Assembly: GCF_003286085.1 (NCBI RefSeq)
Contig: NW_020825331.1
Location: 1,426,001 to 1,490,000, forward strand
Length of the DNA: 64,000 nucleotides
Direction of reading: 5' to 3'
Source of the DNA: Drosophila persimilis
Taxonomy: Eukaryota; Arthropoda; Insecta; Diptera; Drosophilidae
Below the pieces are notes generated by a model, which saw nothing but the letters and a program-made list of their open reading frames with translations, made no database searches and was not told the DNA's origin. Below, piece by piece: positions 37,862 through 50,393 of this stretch (its first letter is position 1; each line of letters starts with the position of its first letter). The translations under genes and the position numbers were made by a program.

Positions 37862-39381
37862 ATGGATCAAGAGCAGCTAATGAACGCCGTTAATCCGCTG
37901 TTTTCCAAGTGCCAGAACGCCAGTTCCACGGGCATTTTGGGTAAGTTTGTGCAAAAGCCACCACAGGCACACGAACACGCACACGCACATGCGTGCGTAC
38001 ATAAATTTGCATTAGAAAAATACACCGATATGCAAGCTGCAACACAAGGGAACCTTTTCATATGTGCAGCTCCATTTTGTGGAGCACCAGGGCTCCTGCC
38101 CCTACTGCCCAAAGTCCGCGTGCGCATGCGCAACGTTTTGTGGAAGTAAGTGCCACTTTCAGCCGCTGTCAAGGCACTATTTTGTGCATTTTCGTACAAT
38201 TCTTTTGGAATTCTATGCGTGTGGTGGTGCAAAACATGTGAAACGCGTCACACCTTCGGCAAATTGTGGTATATTGTATGTACATTTTCTTGAAGTGCAT
38301 CAGCCTGTTACAATGGGAAATAACATATTGTATTTGCTCGATTTGTTGCCAAGTGCATCTGGGAAATCAGTTTGCAAAGAAGGTTCCTTCAGAAAGTTTG
38401 CACTTCAGCCTTTACACTTGTCAGTCCCGTTGCCTATGACCTTTCAGTGAGTTGCATCGATTGCCCCGACAAGGAGGATTGGCTGCAGTACGTCTGCCAG
38501 GGGCCTATGGACCCATGCGCCCTTTGTGGGCTCCTCGCTAGCACAATGCCCTGCCAGCTGGGGGAAGGAGCCGTCAGACGGTTATTACAGTTAACCAGTT
38601 TTTAGGATTTTGGTTCCGTTGGCGAGTAAAACATACATAGCTCTCTTGAAGATATATAAAATGGATACCTGTATTTGAATCGCACTTTCCTTCTTGCAGA
38701 TCTCAGTCATAGCCAACTGACTGCAATTCCTGAAGTTGTTTTTAATTTTATGTCCAATGCTGGGACTGAGGTTAAGGAGTGTGATCTTAGCGGCAATTTA
38801 ATGCAAGAGATACACCCAAAATTGGCCATCGATTTCAAAATCTTAACAAGTAAGACACAATCAGCATTACCTTATACATATAGCTACATGCATACATATT
38901 GTTTATCTAATCGTTTCAGATCTCAATATAGCACATAATCTTCTGATGACACTTCCAAAGGAGATTGGCAATCTGCGAGCCTTGGAAAGACTCAATATAT
39001 CGTGTAATTATCTGTTAGAATTGCCCGATGTAGTTTTCAAGTTGCCAAATTTGACATATTTGTATGCTCAGGACAACTTGATTACGGGTAAGTTCATGTC
39101 CGAGGAGTTCTCAGAGCCGAACAACATCTTAATCGATTCGACATCCTGACATCCCGACATCCCATGCAGAAATCGATATAGAACAGCCAATTGAGAGCGA
39201 TAACTTGGCTCTAGTTGACTTACGTTACAATACTCTAAAGCCTGAGTTTCTTCGTAAGCTGATGAAGATACAAACCACATTCCGTTTGGTACTCAACGAC
39301 GCAGAAGTGAACGACAACGACTATGAAGATTATGATGATCAGGATGATGATGATGATGATGATGGTTTCATCAAAAATTAA
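37862..39381 (+). CDS. LRRC20-like leucine-rich-repeat protein, duplicate copy 2
   Basis: Exons 37862-37940, 38700-38849, 38920-39087 and 39170-39381 give 202 residues, with the same structure as the gene at 33354. The only amino-acid difference I find is Phe to Leu in the third repeat (codon 39015-39017, CNYLLELP). All splice sites and the acidic tail are intact. Such identity means a recent duplication or ongoing gene conversion, and both copies look functional. Confidence 0.87.
38070..38605 (+). other. candidate Cys-rich exon pair inside intron 1 of LRR copy 2
   Basis: The same arrangement as at 33562-34097: exon-like 38070-38145 and 38448-38605, with identical splice sites and frames. 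Because the copies are nearly identical, its preservation is not independent evidence. Confidence 0.3.
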
Positions 39382-42300
39382 GCATCTTTATACACCCACA
39401 CTCAAGACTGTTCCATGTTCTCCAAGGAAGCAATACACAAAACAAAACAAAAAACAAAAAGAACCAACAAATCTATAAGATCGATCTCAAGCCAAACACT
39501 TTCACTGAAGAAATTGTATGTATATTTATGTTACGATTTTGATATGAAACAAGTTATGTATTGTGTTAAAATCTTGTTTAAAAATCTAAGATCTCTTATT
39601 AGTGATACAGAAAAAATAATGGATGGAGAAGAGAAGAGAAATATACTATGGCCTTTCAACTGATGAGAAATTAGACCAAAGTTGAAGTTTTATAACATTT
39701 GTTACGTTTCTTAAACTTTGCTACTTATTGTTTGTTTTTAAGCTCTTTGCAAGGTTAGGTATTTTTGTAATATTTTATTTTTGTAGTGGCAGTTCCCAAC
39801 AAAACAAGCTGCTAATCATGAAAATTGTCCAATACGTACTTTTTAGTAAATTTCGAGCGGACACGCTGCAGAGCAAGCCTGCAGTTGCAGTTGGAAGTAC
39901 ATAACGCATTTTCTTGAGTAAGAACCTACTGATCCTGAATCCCGATTGGACTTGACTATTTATTTGCCAGGGCCCTGGGTTCTCTCCGAAAGAGTATAAA
40001 TGCTTTTCTACCTCCCAACCTACCTGAGCCCAGCCCACTACTGAGTGGGGGCAAATACAGTGGAAGCTAGATAAATGGAATGGAATTGAAGTAAGCTAAA
40101 GACTAGTTCATTATTGGAATTTTTGGCAAATGTTTGCTATTTAGAGGGCTCACTGTAACGCCAATGATTCGCTGTACACCATGGCGAGCTTGGCTTGGCG
40201 AGTGCATTGCCTGTTTCTCGTTGCTTTGGGTCTGTGGTGTACTACGTGGCGCTCTCCCATCCGAAAAGAGCTGTGCTGACGCTAACTCTCTCAGTTTGTC
40301 GAATGGACAACAAACACCAGAGAGACAATGAGGTAGAGGTAGAGGTGGGCAGGCAGCGCAATTAAATCCAAGCAACGCAACAGGTTTTGGCAATACACGA
40401 CGGTACACGACGAGAGATACTTTGGGCCAGAGATACAACGATACCGATCGTGGCTCGCTCTCCGAGCTGGGCTTTCGTCTGTGGCTCGTTATGGATTTCG
40501 TTGGTTTCGTCGGTTTTCGGTGGGTCGAGGGCCAGCTCCAGCTCCAACTAGCGGTGTATCCGATGCGCATCGGTGGGCCTGCAAAGGTGATCTCGCGTCC
40601 AGAGAGAGAGAGAGAGACACTGGCAACAGAGAGCGAGAGAGAGAAGAGTTTGAGTTGGCTAAGAGATTGATGAATGCACAGACTCAGCGGTGGAGCCGCC
40701 GAATGGAATGGCAAGCAGTTGCGCCAGTCAGTCGCTAGCAGGTAATCCACTAGAGCGCGTTCGGGGTACGGACACAATACAGACCCATCCGATCTGATCC
40801 GATCCGCAGTAGTTCGCACAGAATCGGCATTGAATAATCCCACAGAAACAATACCCACACGACGAGATCGAGCGGCCCAGCGCGCGGCTAGAGCTAAGTG
40901 TCGGAGCGCGATCCAAATCGAAACAAACGAAAAAGTAACGAAAAGAAAAATATCCAAGTTGTTTGTGTATATTTTTGTTGTTGTTTTTTTTTTTTTGGTA
41001 CAGAAAAGCCAAGTCCCGTAATACCGTTGCGAAATTACTTGCTCTCTCTCTCTCTGTCTCTGTTCATCTCTGGCTTTTGAAGCATAACCAAAAGCAAACG
41101 AAAAAAATATATACATACATATACATATACATATATATACCTACCAACAAAAGTGCAGTGTTCATGTTAGTAGTTTACTGATAAAATACTAAAAACTTTT
41201 CTATTGTTTCCTCTTAGTGAAATTTTCTTTATTTTTTTTGGCATACAAATTATGAAAACAAACAATTAATGTGCAGCCCTCGCCTTCGCATGTCCAACGT
41301 AACCTTCGCCAAAGGAAATACTACATGTGTATCCATATATTTAAGACTTTAGTTTTAAGCTATTTGTACAGCTTTGTTTTAGCTGCGGCTGCGGCTGCGG
41401 CTGTGCATGTGCCCCTGCCTGTGGTGTGAACAAACAAATGCAGCGCACTGTGCACTCACGAAACATGCAAAAACAGTCACCGTCTAATTAGTATTGGACG
41501 CCGCACGGGCCTATCGATGGGACAACTTCTGCGAATTGGATATACATCATCGTCCGGTCCGCATACGAGATCAGCCAGGAATTTGTATTACTCATACGAC
41601 TGTCTGACACTTTTCACACAATTGTTTGATAGTTGGCAATGCCAGCCAGCAGCCCCCAATACTCAATACCCATTCCATATTCCCCACAATATAACTTAAT
41701 AGAATAGAATAGAATAGAATAGAATCGATCGAGAGCCTGCTTTCCCCCACACAAAAAAGTACAGTAATCCCCCTGACGAAAATAATTGCCTCTGATCCGA
41801 GAAAGTGCCACTCAATTGTATCCGAGCATCGAGTGGAGTGGACTCGACAATGGAGAATAGAGAGTGGAGAGGAGGAGAGTTCTCCCCATTCCCATTCCCA
41901 TTCCCATCCTCATCCTCATCGCAGTTGATGTGTTCATTAAATTCTATTGTTCCGTCGCTTCACGATCATTTCCGATGGCGTCTGTCTGCCTTCTGTGCAC
42001 AATCATTTCTGATGCTACTTCTTGCTGATGCCGATGCTGATGCTGCACTTCAACAAGTTCTTACACTCCACTCGAATTAATTATTTGCGGCAACTTAAGC
42101 AGCCGAGGGTTCTTTGAGTATTAAGCGGGTAATATATTTAGTTACTGGGGTTCCTGGGAATTCAATTCAATCGAACCTTTCCTTTGGATGATATTCTTGA
42201 AAGGATATTCTATTTGGTAGCTTAACTATAACTAACTATGGCTTAAATATATTTTCGACTGGACTTTGACCACAGTTTCCTATCCAATCAAAAACCATAT

Positions 42301-42543
42301 GTACATACATATGTAAATTTTAAGTCAGCTTTAATCGGCAATCCAAGCTAAAAATATGATACTCGAATGATTCAAGTGAACAGATTTGCAGAAGATTATA
42401 ATTATGAAAGTGATTCCCATTATTTTAGGGCATTTCAATTCTAAGCAAGAAAATAAAAGCGGACCCTAACAAATATGGACACCTTAAAGTACTTTCTTTT
42501 GAAGTCTTTACCACCCAGCGATTGTTGGGATCCCGAATGCCTT

Positions 42544-42793
42544 CTAGTCAGAACTGTAGCCTCTGCCCTCGCCCATAATCCCATCAGCAGGGCTCAGCTC
42601 CGTGGTGTACGAGTACTGGGGGCTAATGCGTGGGCCTGGCATCGGCACGGCACTGTTGGAATGTTGCCCAAAACGCCGCCATAGAAGCCACCGCTACTGC
42701 TGGTAATGGTAATGCTTCTCTGATGGTGGTAGTGGTGGAGGCAGAGCTTAGCACTCACTGTATCTTGGGCTTACGCATGAGGCCTCCCTCCGC
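42544..42793 (-). pseudogene. possible broken minus-strand coding exons in the ZP-N gene upstream region
   Basis: On the minus strand a 35-nt exon-like piece (42793-42759, EGGLMRKPKI) has an acceptor (CATCGCAG) and a donor (GTGAGTGC). A 59-bp intron would follow. The next piece reads SSGGFYGGVLGNIPTVP, then shifts frame at a 5-bp tandem duplication (42643-42652) and continues MPGPRISPQYSYTTELSP to GRGYSSD and TAG. Taking out one 5-bp unit joins the halves. Family unknown, and no more upstream exons are firmly identified. Confidence 0.35.
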
Positions 42794-44355
42794 CTGCGAT
42801 GAGGCAAGCGGTCTTTGTGGAGAGCGAGAGAGAGAGAGAGTGAGAGAGAGAGACTGGGCGCATGCGCAGCTTGTGCGCGCGTTACATACTTGACGCTGTA
42901 CTCCGGCAGTCAGGGCGCCTTTCCGTCAACTTTGGAGTAGCAGCAGCAGCAGCAGCGACCGCGTCGCGTAATCATTAAACCAGAGCTCCCATCGGGGTAG
43001 GGGAAAGGGGCAGTGGAGTGGAATGGAATGGAATGGGGCAAGGCAGCAACAAGTTAAAATACCAGTTTTGTTCGTTATTCGCCGAGCGACAAAGCAAAAC
43101 CTACGTACAGATGTATAGGTGTACACCTCTGTTTCATTATACATACACACAAAAGTACCTGTGCATATATGTATGTATGATGTATGTGCATCATCTGTAT
43201 GTGTATGTATGTGTTTCCGAAATTTCCATACACCTGAAAGAACTCTAATCCCAATTAATTGCCAACTCTCTATATCTCTTGAGTTCATTCTGCGTGACTC
43301 GAGATAATTTAGGAAAAAGGCATACATATGATATATGTATAGTATCTGTATGTATCTGTCTTTACAATATAGTATGTATATATGTTTTTCCTTTAAAGCT
43401 TAACGCATGATCGCATCTGCAGAGAATTTCATAACATATGTACCTATAATAGTATATATTTAGAAACAGAGTTTGTCATGCACAAAGCATTAACTGAATT
43501 ACCAGATAAATTACACAAGATTTCAATGGGGGGTCTCAATGGCTTTATGACAGCCTACGATCGGTAGCCAATATGGTCTCAAGGTGTCACGTATTTTGAA
43601 GCTACTCGTATATGAAATGTCACACAGAATCATCACTTATAATAATTTATCTATCCACAAGGAAGTCATTCAATCTATAGAGGAGAGGGTCCTCATTTGA
43701 AGCCAGTTGCTAGTAGAACAACATGGTATACATAGTATGTCTATTTTTTGCTTATAAATTAGTATTTTACTTCCAAGAAGATGATGATATTGATTCGTAT
43801 TGACTCATAGACATGTACGAGTGCTTGTTCCGGCTTTTCTTTGTCTGCGACAGTTGTCATCTAATTTTCACATATGTCTGTATGACTCAGAATATCTTTC
43901 CAAGTCAGCCTTTCAAGTGCTCTTTTAATCAAAGTTTAGAAATGAAATTGAATCTTATTTGTGTTTATTTGTTTATTTATTTGTTAATAAACCACTTTCT
44001 TAATGATAAACGACCTATGCCATATGCCGATCGGGTTTTGCTGATCAAAACAAGTTCTTCTAATATGAAGCCAACTTCTGAGATACTTATAGCCATGACT
44101 CATGGGGGAATGATAACGAAAATATGTTTGTATGTATGTGCATATGTTTCTGGCCTGCTGGATACGTGACAACAGCCTTGACAAATCCCAGGTATGTCTC
44201 TCGTTCTCTGTCTCTCTCTCTCTCTCTCTGCGATAACTTTGTGGCCGTTGCAACCAGAGAAGGAGGCGGCACAGGCACCGTCATTAGCCCCACTCTTTGG
44301 TTAGGTACTACGTACCCACCTGGCCCTGTTGCTGTCTTACCTTTTTGCTGGTGCC

Positions 44356-44397
44356 GGGGCTGGGGCTGGGGCTGGGGCTGGGGCTGGGGCTGGGGCT
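44356..44397. repeat. GGGGCT hexamer x7, G-quadruplex-prone
   Basis: Seven perfect tandem GGGGCT units: seven runs of four G separated by CT on the plus strand. Confidence 0.9.
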
Positions 44398-46314
44398 GGC
44401 TGCTCTCCTACGTACATTCAAAGATTCGCCCGTATCTGTGTGCGCGTGTGTGTGTTGGCTGAAAAACTTGTTTGGCGAAAAATGGTTAACTCAAATCAAG
44501 TAGAATTTAAGCCACAAAGCAAGCCATGTCTGCGCTGGCTTTGCTTTACTTTTGCTGTCTTGGCTTTTTGCCCCGACTCGACGCGATTCGACTTGGCTTT
44601 TGTGCGAGAGTAGCTTATGGCAAATGCAGTCGAATGGTTACGAGGGGAGGGTAGGGGAGATCCGCTTCAAGGCGACTCTGCTTGACAAATATGGCAAAAT
44701 TGTCGTAGGTGTTGTCTCGCTTTATTGGTCTGCGAGCATCGACATCGACATCGACTTCTCAACATCGAGACATCGACATCGATATCTGTCTGCCTCGTTT
44801 CGCCAAGTCTTTCGTATTGCGTATGACAGCGATTGCTTTGCTGTGCTTTGCTTTATGCAATACGTAAACCCATATCCAGCGTCCAACGATCCATCGATCC
44901 AGTGTAAGTGGATCCCCCATTCCATCCATAACTGAATAATTTGCAACAGTCTTCAGTCTTCAGTCTTCAGTCGTGAGTCGTCAATCTTTGCTGGTCTTCT
45001 GGTCTTCGGTTTGGGGCGACCTATCAATCTCTCGACATTGACATTGAACATCTGTTGTTCGACTCGCCCCCGCCTCTCCATAGATCAGAGCCCCCAAATC
45101 TCCAGCTACAAACTCCATCGCCTGCCATCGCCAATCCACAGAGAGAAAGCTCTTTTGAATATACTATACACAATTCAAAGGGAAAATTGGTTCTACCATG
45201 TATGTATCTGTGTATCTTTGTATCTCGTTGTGGTTTGCTGTTAAACGCAAAATATTTGGGACGAAGGTCGTTGACAGAAGGCCGCTGATCTGAGCGTGGC
45301 ACAATGGGCGAGGCAGGGGCTGGCCGCTGACGGAGAGACGATCGCAGATACGACCTAACGGCATACCTATGCATACATGCTCATAGATACTCACACACAT
45401 ATGCACACATACATCATCGCATACCCCACTTCCGCCGTCCGCCATTGCAACTTTTCGGTGATCTAAACTCGGCCAGAAACCGAAGCCAGCCAAAAGGCCA
45501 GCCAAAAGGCCAGCAGCTGCGTGCGGGCCAATTTCCAGCAGATAAATCAAATATCGGCCCAGAGACCAGACACCATTTTCGGCCATTTTCAGTGGGTTCT
45601 GTTCAGCTTGTTCAGCCCGACCCACAGTTGTGCACAGCTGCACTCTCATCGAATTGAATCGATCGATCCGACGCAGCTGCAACTGCAACTGCGGCCTATT
45701 CTGGGTCTCCGTCTCCATCTGCGTCACGATCGCCTAACCCTAGCCATAGCTCAAGCAAAGTACAGTGCACACTGTAGAACGTGAACAGTGACGGGAATAT
45801 TTCACGGGAGGAGTCGCTGGAATCGTTTCTAAGCTTTTCAAAAGAAACAATCACTTGGTTGTAATAACAGTCTAGGGATTGAACAATTTGTACTTTGTCC
45901 AAAGACAGAACAAATGGGAGTTACATCTTACAATTTGTGAAAACAAAATTCAATTTACAAATTACAGTCTTTTCCTCATTTAATTTCAATCTTACCAAAA
46001 GTTTTCATCATCTGACCACACACTGTACTTACTACCTTCTATATGCACTGAGAGAAATTAAATTCTGTATTCGGTTACAAAAAAACAAACAAAGACAAAT
46101 ATAATTCAATATTCGTAAATTGGGTAGGAATTTTTTGAATCGAAGTGTAACCATTCGATTCTCAGGGTGTACATTTATATGTATGAACGAGTATATAGAG
46201 ATAGTAGCCCACAGTTTGGATTGTACGTCCAGTCCAGTGCGATTGCCGTGTGCTAATTTATATGCATTTTCCATTGCAGTCTCCAGTCTCTCCAGGCGAC
46301 ACTACGATACGAGA

Positions 46315-49300
46315 ATGAACTCGGACCCGGGGCCATTGTGGGCCAGCAGCCGCAGTCGTTGCCTAATGGCGGCTCTCCTGCTGCTTATCTGCGGCGGACA
46401 GGTCGCGGCCCAATCCAATTACGTGCAACACGGCGATAGCGGCAACTACACCACAAACGGCCTGCCCGAGGAGGCGACACTGGATGGAAAGGTAAGAGCC
46501 CAAGTCTAAGCCTAAGACCCCTACATAAATTGGGTTTATCTACTGGTAAGAAGCTCTTGTTGGTTAATCGCCGGTTAAATAGCTTCCCAGCTTCCATAAA
46601 GGAAAAAAGTTAAGCCTACGATCATGGGTGTAGGCTTCAGTCCAAAGCCTTGATTAAATGTCTTCATTTAAGTGTCTTTTTGTAACATGAGCTTAGACTT
46701 AAGTGCTTCATTTGCGGATTAGAAATCAGCCTTAAGTTGTAGCTGCTAGATGAAACACATGGGTTTGTCCTACATAATTAAATGCTGGCCCAAAAGCAGC
46801 GGAAAACTAACAGCTCTTATATAAACTGTAAAGTAGTAGGAAGACATCTCATGAGAGTCTCTCTTGAGAGTTCTGGCAACCTATATACGAGTACTATAGT
46901 TTTACAGTCCCCCCGTAACAATGTAGGTGGGTAGGTCCATGCATATTCGGTGGGATTGTGCCTGTGCCTGCTGTCTTCCTGCTGTCACGCTCTCTTGTTT
47001 CACATTGGCCCCCAAAAAAAACAATGGAGTCTCGGGGCCCTGGGAGTTTCCCTGAAGCCACAGAGATACCATCCCGTATAGAGTGCACAATGTGCCAAAT
47101 CGGAAGCGCAGTCATGGAGGGTACGAGAGTACGAGAGTACGAGAGTAGCTTACATAATATGCTAATCAGTGGAGTGTGCGTGGGTATCATCGTATCATCG
47201 CTTGGAGAGCATCTCTCTTTTGGAGAGCGCTCTCTTCCCACGCACTGGCACTGACTGTTGGGAATCCAGGTGATGGCGCCATCCATATCGTTAATATGCT
47301 TCTTCTTTTGTGTATCTCTTTGTGAAGGTTACCAAGCTGGACGACATCAGCCCATTGATCTTTCTGAACCGCACCAAGGCAGCGCTTAATTGTGCCGCCG
47401 GCTCCATGCAGGTAATCCCGAACCCGAAGCCAACCCCGACCTAACCCAAGTCCTCCTCACCCTGACCCTGAGCCCTGACCAAAACGATTTTCATTGCAGG
47501 TTGATCTCAAGTTTAACGATCCGTTCCATGGCATCATCCAGGCCGATTATGACCGCAGCAGTGCGTGTCGCGTCAGCGGCAAGGGGGCCCTCAGCTATCG
47601 CCTCGAGCTGCCCCTCAAGGGTTGTGGCACCATTCAGGTAAGTGGCGCTCCCCTTCCCCCTCCCAGTCGAGGTGGTGTTCCTTTATTTTCGGTGTCCTTG
47701 GCGTCGTCCCACAGAATCCCACACGTGTCTTTACCAACAACATCATTGTTCGCTTCCACGCGAATCTGGAGATGGACGGGGACGAGATCATCACGATCGT
47801 CTGCCGCTATCCGCCGCCAGTGCCCTCACTGCCACCCGCACTGCCAGCGCCCATGTGAGTAGTCCTGGACGCAGAACCAAGCTTTATCCTTTGAACTCCT
47901 GCCTAAACTCTGCCCTGTTGACCTTGACAGCCTCAATCCCATTGCCACGAGCTCTGTGCTGCAGCCGCCGCTGAAGAGCATCCAGATACTGATGATCATC
48001 TGCGCCATCATGTTCTTGACCCTCCTGCTCCTGGGCCTGGCCGTCTCCTACTACTGCCTGCGCAGCCGCCCCATACCGGTGGTGCGACGCCTGCCCATGA
48101 GCATGGGCAGTGGATCGGAGATCACGAAACTGAGTGGCAGCAGCCTGGGCAACATCAGTGTGTTCGAGGGCGTCAAGATACCGCGGGCCCACGCCGCCCT
48201 GCAAGCCGTCTACTCGTCCTCGGGCAGCGAGGGTGCCCTCATACCGTCGGACTATCCCAGCGAATCCCACTCGGAGATCGAGGAGATCGACACCAGGTCG
48301 CTGCCGTTCAGCTCGGCGGGCAGCTTCGAGAATCGTGCCTTCGTGCAGGAGACATCGAGCATCTACAGCGACCACTATGCCCCTGCACAGGAGATGCCCG
48401 TGGCCAATGCGGTGGTCACGACGGCGGCCATCACCACTCGTCATGCCATGCCCCTCCAGGAGGGCTCTCCGAAGTTCGATGTCCAGGTGCGTGTCAAGAA
48501 GTCACCGCCGCCCATTCCGTCGCCCGTGACCTCGGACACGGAGAGCGTAGCGACCCTGCGGCCCGATCGCAACAACCTGTCCACGATTATGGAGGCCTAC
48601 GAGGATCGCGAGAGCATCATGACCATGGACTCGCTGCCGCCGCAGGTGGAGACAATGCAGTCGCAGTTCACGTACGTGCCAGAGCTGCACCCTGCCCCAC
48701 AGGTCCCACCGCCGCTGCCAGAGCCCAAGTTCTCCGTGTACACGCGCACCCACCACGAGGTGGTGGATGGACGCCCGGAGACCTGGTCCGACTACACCGA
48801 CGGCACTCGGGCACCCAGCGAGATCACCGATCTGTCCTCGGAGGCGCCCGACCGGGCCGTGGAAACCATGCACTACTACGAGGACGAGTATGTGCCCATT
48901 GAGCCCCAGCCGCATTCGATGGCGGTGGCAGTGGCAGCAGTGCCACCCAAGCCTCTGCCCCTGCCGCATGTCACCTCGCATACGGTGGACGACGTCTATC
49001 TGCGAACCGTCACCGAGAAGAAGACCATCGAGGACATCGAGAGCCACAAGCGACGGGTCACCGAGTACAAGAGCAAGCCGAAGGCACCACTGCCGCCGGT
49101 GGCACCGCCAGCGCCACCAGTGGATCCCAAGTTCGACGTGAAGGTACGCAACTATCCCAGCGAGCGGGAGCAGCAGCTGTGGGAGAACTTCTCGGACATA
49201 TCCAGCGCCTCGGGGCTGACCCTGACGCCCAAAATGGAGCGCAGCGAGCTGTCGCTGCCCCCAGCGGAGCCCCCATCCCAGATCCACGACAACAAACTGA

Positions 49301-50393
49301 AGCTGACCAGCCCTGAGCTGGTGGGCAACATGAAGCCCATCGAGGTGCCGCCTCAGGACATGGATGTGCCAAACTGGGATGTGCTCATACGCATCCTGGA
49401 GGAGCCCGAAATGTCCGAAATCTCCGGCGGCGGCGACAGGGATGACACCAGCTCTGTCCACAACAACATCAGCTATGACGACCGGGCCAAGTGGAAGGAG
49501 ATCATCACCACACAGTCCACGCTCCGGTCCATGCTCACGGAGGCTGTGGTGCGCGAGGACTTTGAGCGGATCCGCCAGGACACGCGCTACGAGCGCATGT
49601 TCGAGCCCCAAACGTGGGACGTCATCATTCGGATTCTGGCCCCGCCCAGCGACGATGACACCGATGTGGAGATGCGCCTGCCCAGGCGCGGCGGCAAGAA
49701 GGCACCGCCCCAGCCATGGGACACACGCTCCCGTCGCAGCTCCCTGCCGACGCTCTACGAGTACGACAGCGATGGTGGCTCCAGTGTGCGCACCATACGC
49801 AATGATCCCGGCCTGCCGCTCCATGTGGGCGGCGGCGGCGGCCATCCCGGCCAGCCGGTGGGCCTGGGACCCTTCAACATGCAGCGATCGCGCCGCAGCT
49901 CGCGCACCTCCTACCAGACGGACCACAACGACTTCCGGTCCATGTCGGAGGTGACGGTGGACTTTGGGCGCCCCCAGGCGGACCAGCTGGACAATGTGAG
50001 CGATGCCAGCAGCTATTACCGCATGCAGTACTACGACGACGAGGATCGACGTTCCTTCCATCGCTCGCTCAGTCATCCCTCGCTGGCCCGATCCGCCAGC
50101 GAGTTCACCGAGCACTGGACAGCACCCGACGATCTCGAGATCGAGATCTCCTCGCCAGAAGGCACGCCTCATGCTCGTCGAGCCCGTCAGGTGAGCAATC
50201 GCCTGGGTCCTGTGATTCCTCGACTGACTGACTCAGAAACCGTTTATCTTTCCAGCCCCTAGCCATAGCCGCGGGACGGACCGGCGAGCAGCGTGTCCTG
50301 GCCCAGACCCAATCGCAGAGCGAGTATGTGGAGACCCATCGCAGTGTCTATCATGCGGAGAAGGAGCTGCCCATGCCGCCGCGCAAATGGTAG
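46315..50393 (+). CDS. single-pass membrane protein with ZP-N domain and long cytoplasmic tail
   Basis: Six coding exons: 46315-46491, 47328-47411, 47500-47637, 47715-47854, 47931-50190, 50256-50393, giving 978 residues. A signal peptide follows the second Met (LMAALLLLICGGQVAAQ). Residues ~61-165 form a ZP-N-type domain with four Cys (NCAAG, SACRV, KGCGT, VCRYP) and the family-like TRVFTNNIIVRFH. No ZP-C half or furin site follows. Instead a Pro-rich linker leads to a transmembrane helix (~197-219, IMFLTLLLLGLAVSYY). The ~760-residue cytoplasmic tail is disordered and Pro/Ser/Asp-rich, with short internal repeats (PKFDVQVR ~360, PKFSVYTR ~445, PKFDVKVR ~579, WDVLIRIL ~662, WDVIIRIL ~742), and ends PPRKW. 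Fly ZP-domain proteins organise apical matrix in epithelia. A similar extracellular role with cytoplasmic signalling is inferred. I could not match it to a named gene. Confidence 0.85.

Larger units (their letters stand above)
37081..40535. repeat. 3.5 kb duplicated block, copy 2
   Basis: Second copy, offset by about 4.51 kb from copy 1. Main differences are a 49-bp segment present only in copy 1 (32855-32903), a few single-base changes, and a 4-bp insertion after the LRR gene (near 39520). Sequence to the right of copy 2 continues into the upstream region of the ZP-N gene, so copy 2 has the original right-hand context and copy 1 is cut off there. Confidence 0.9.
40536..46279 (+). other. upstream region and first intron(s) of the ZP-N gene
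   Basis: The coding exon at 46315 is preceded by a 3' splice site (CCATTGCAG, ends 46279), so untranslated exon(s) lie upstream. GA-rich runs (40598-40616, 42823-42852) and an initiator-like TCAGTC near 40726 followed by CAG|GTAATC near 40741 are candidates for a promoter and first exon. Simple repeats include AGAAT at about 41701-41725, CCCATT at about 41887-41908, ATCGAC at about 44738-44785 and TCTTCAG at about 44950-44970. Confidence 0.45.

Noticed and set aside
40103-41116. 337-codon minus-strand open frame
   Set aside because: Low-complexity Ser/Leu/Arg sequence over GA-rich promoter-like DNA. Its first part is truncated in the duplicate copy, with no splice sites or domain.
48502-50172. 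556-codon minus-strand open frame opposite the ZP-N gene tail
   Set aside because: Antisense shadow of the third-position-GC-rich exon. Composition (His/Leu/Gly/Val-rich) is typical of such shadows, and it has no domain or start context.
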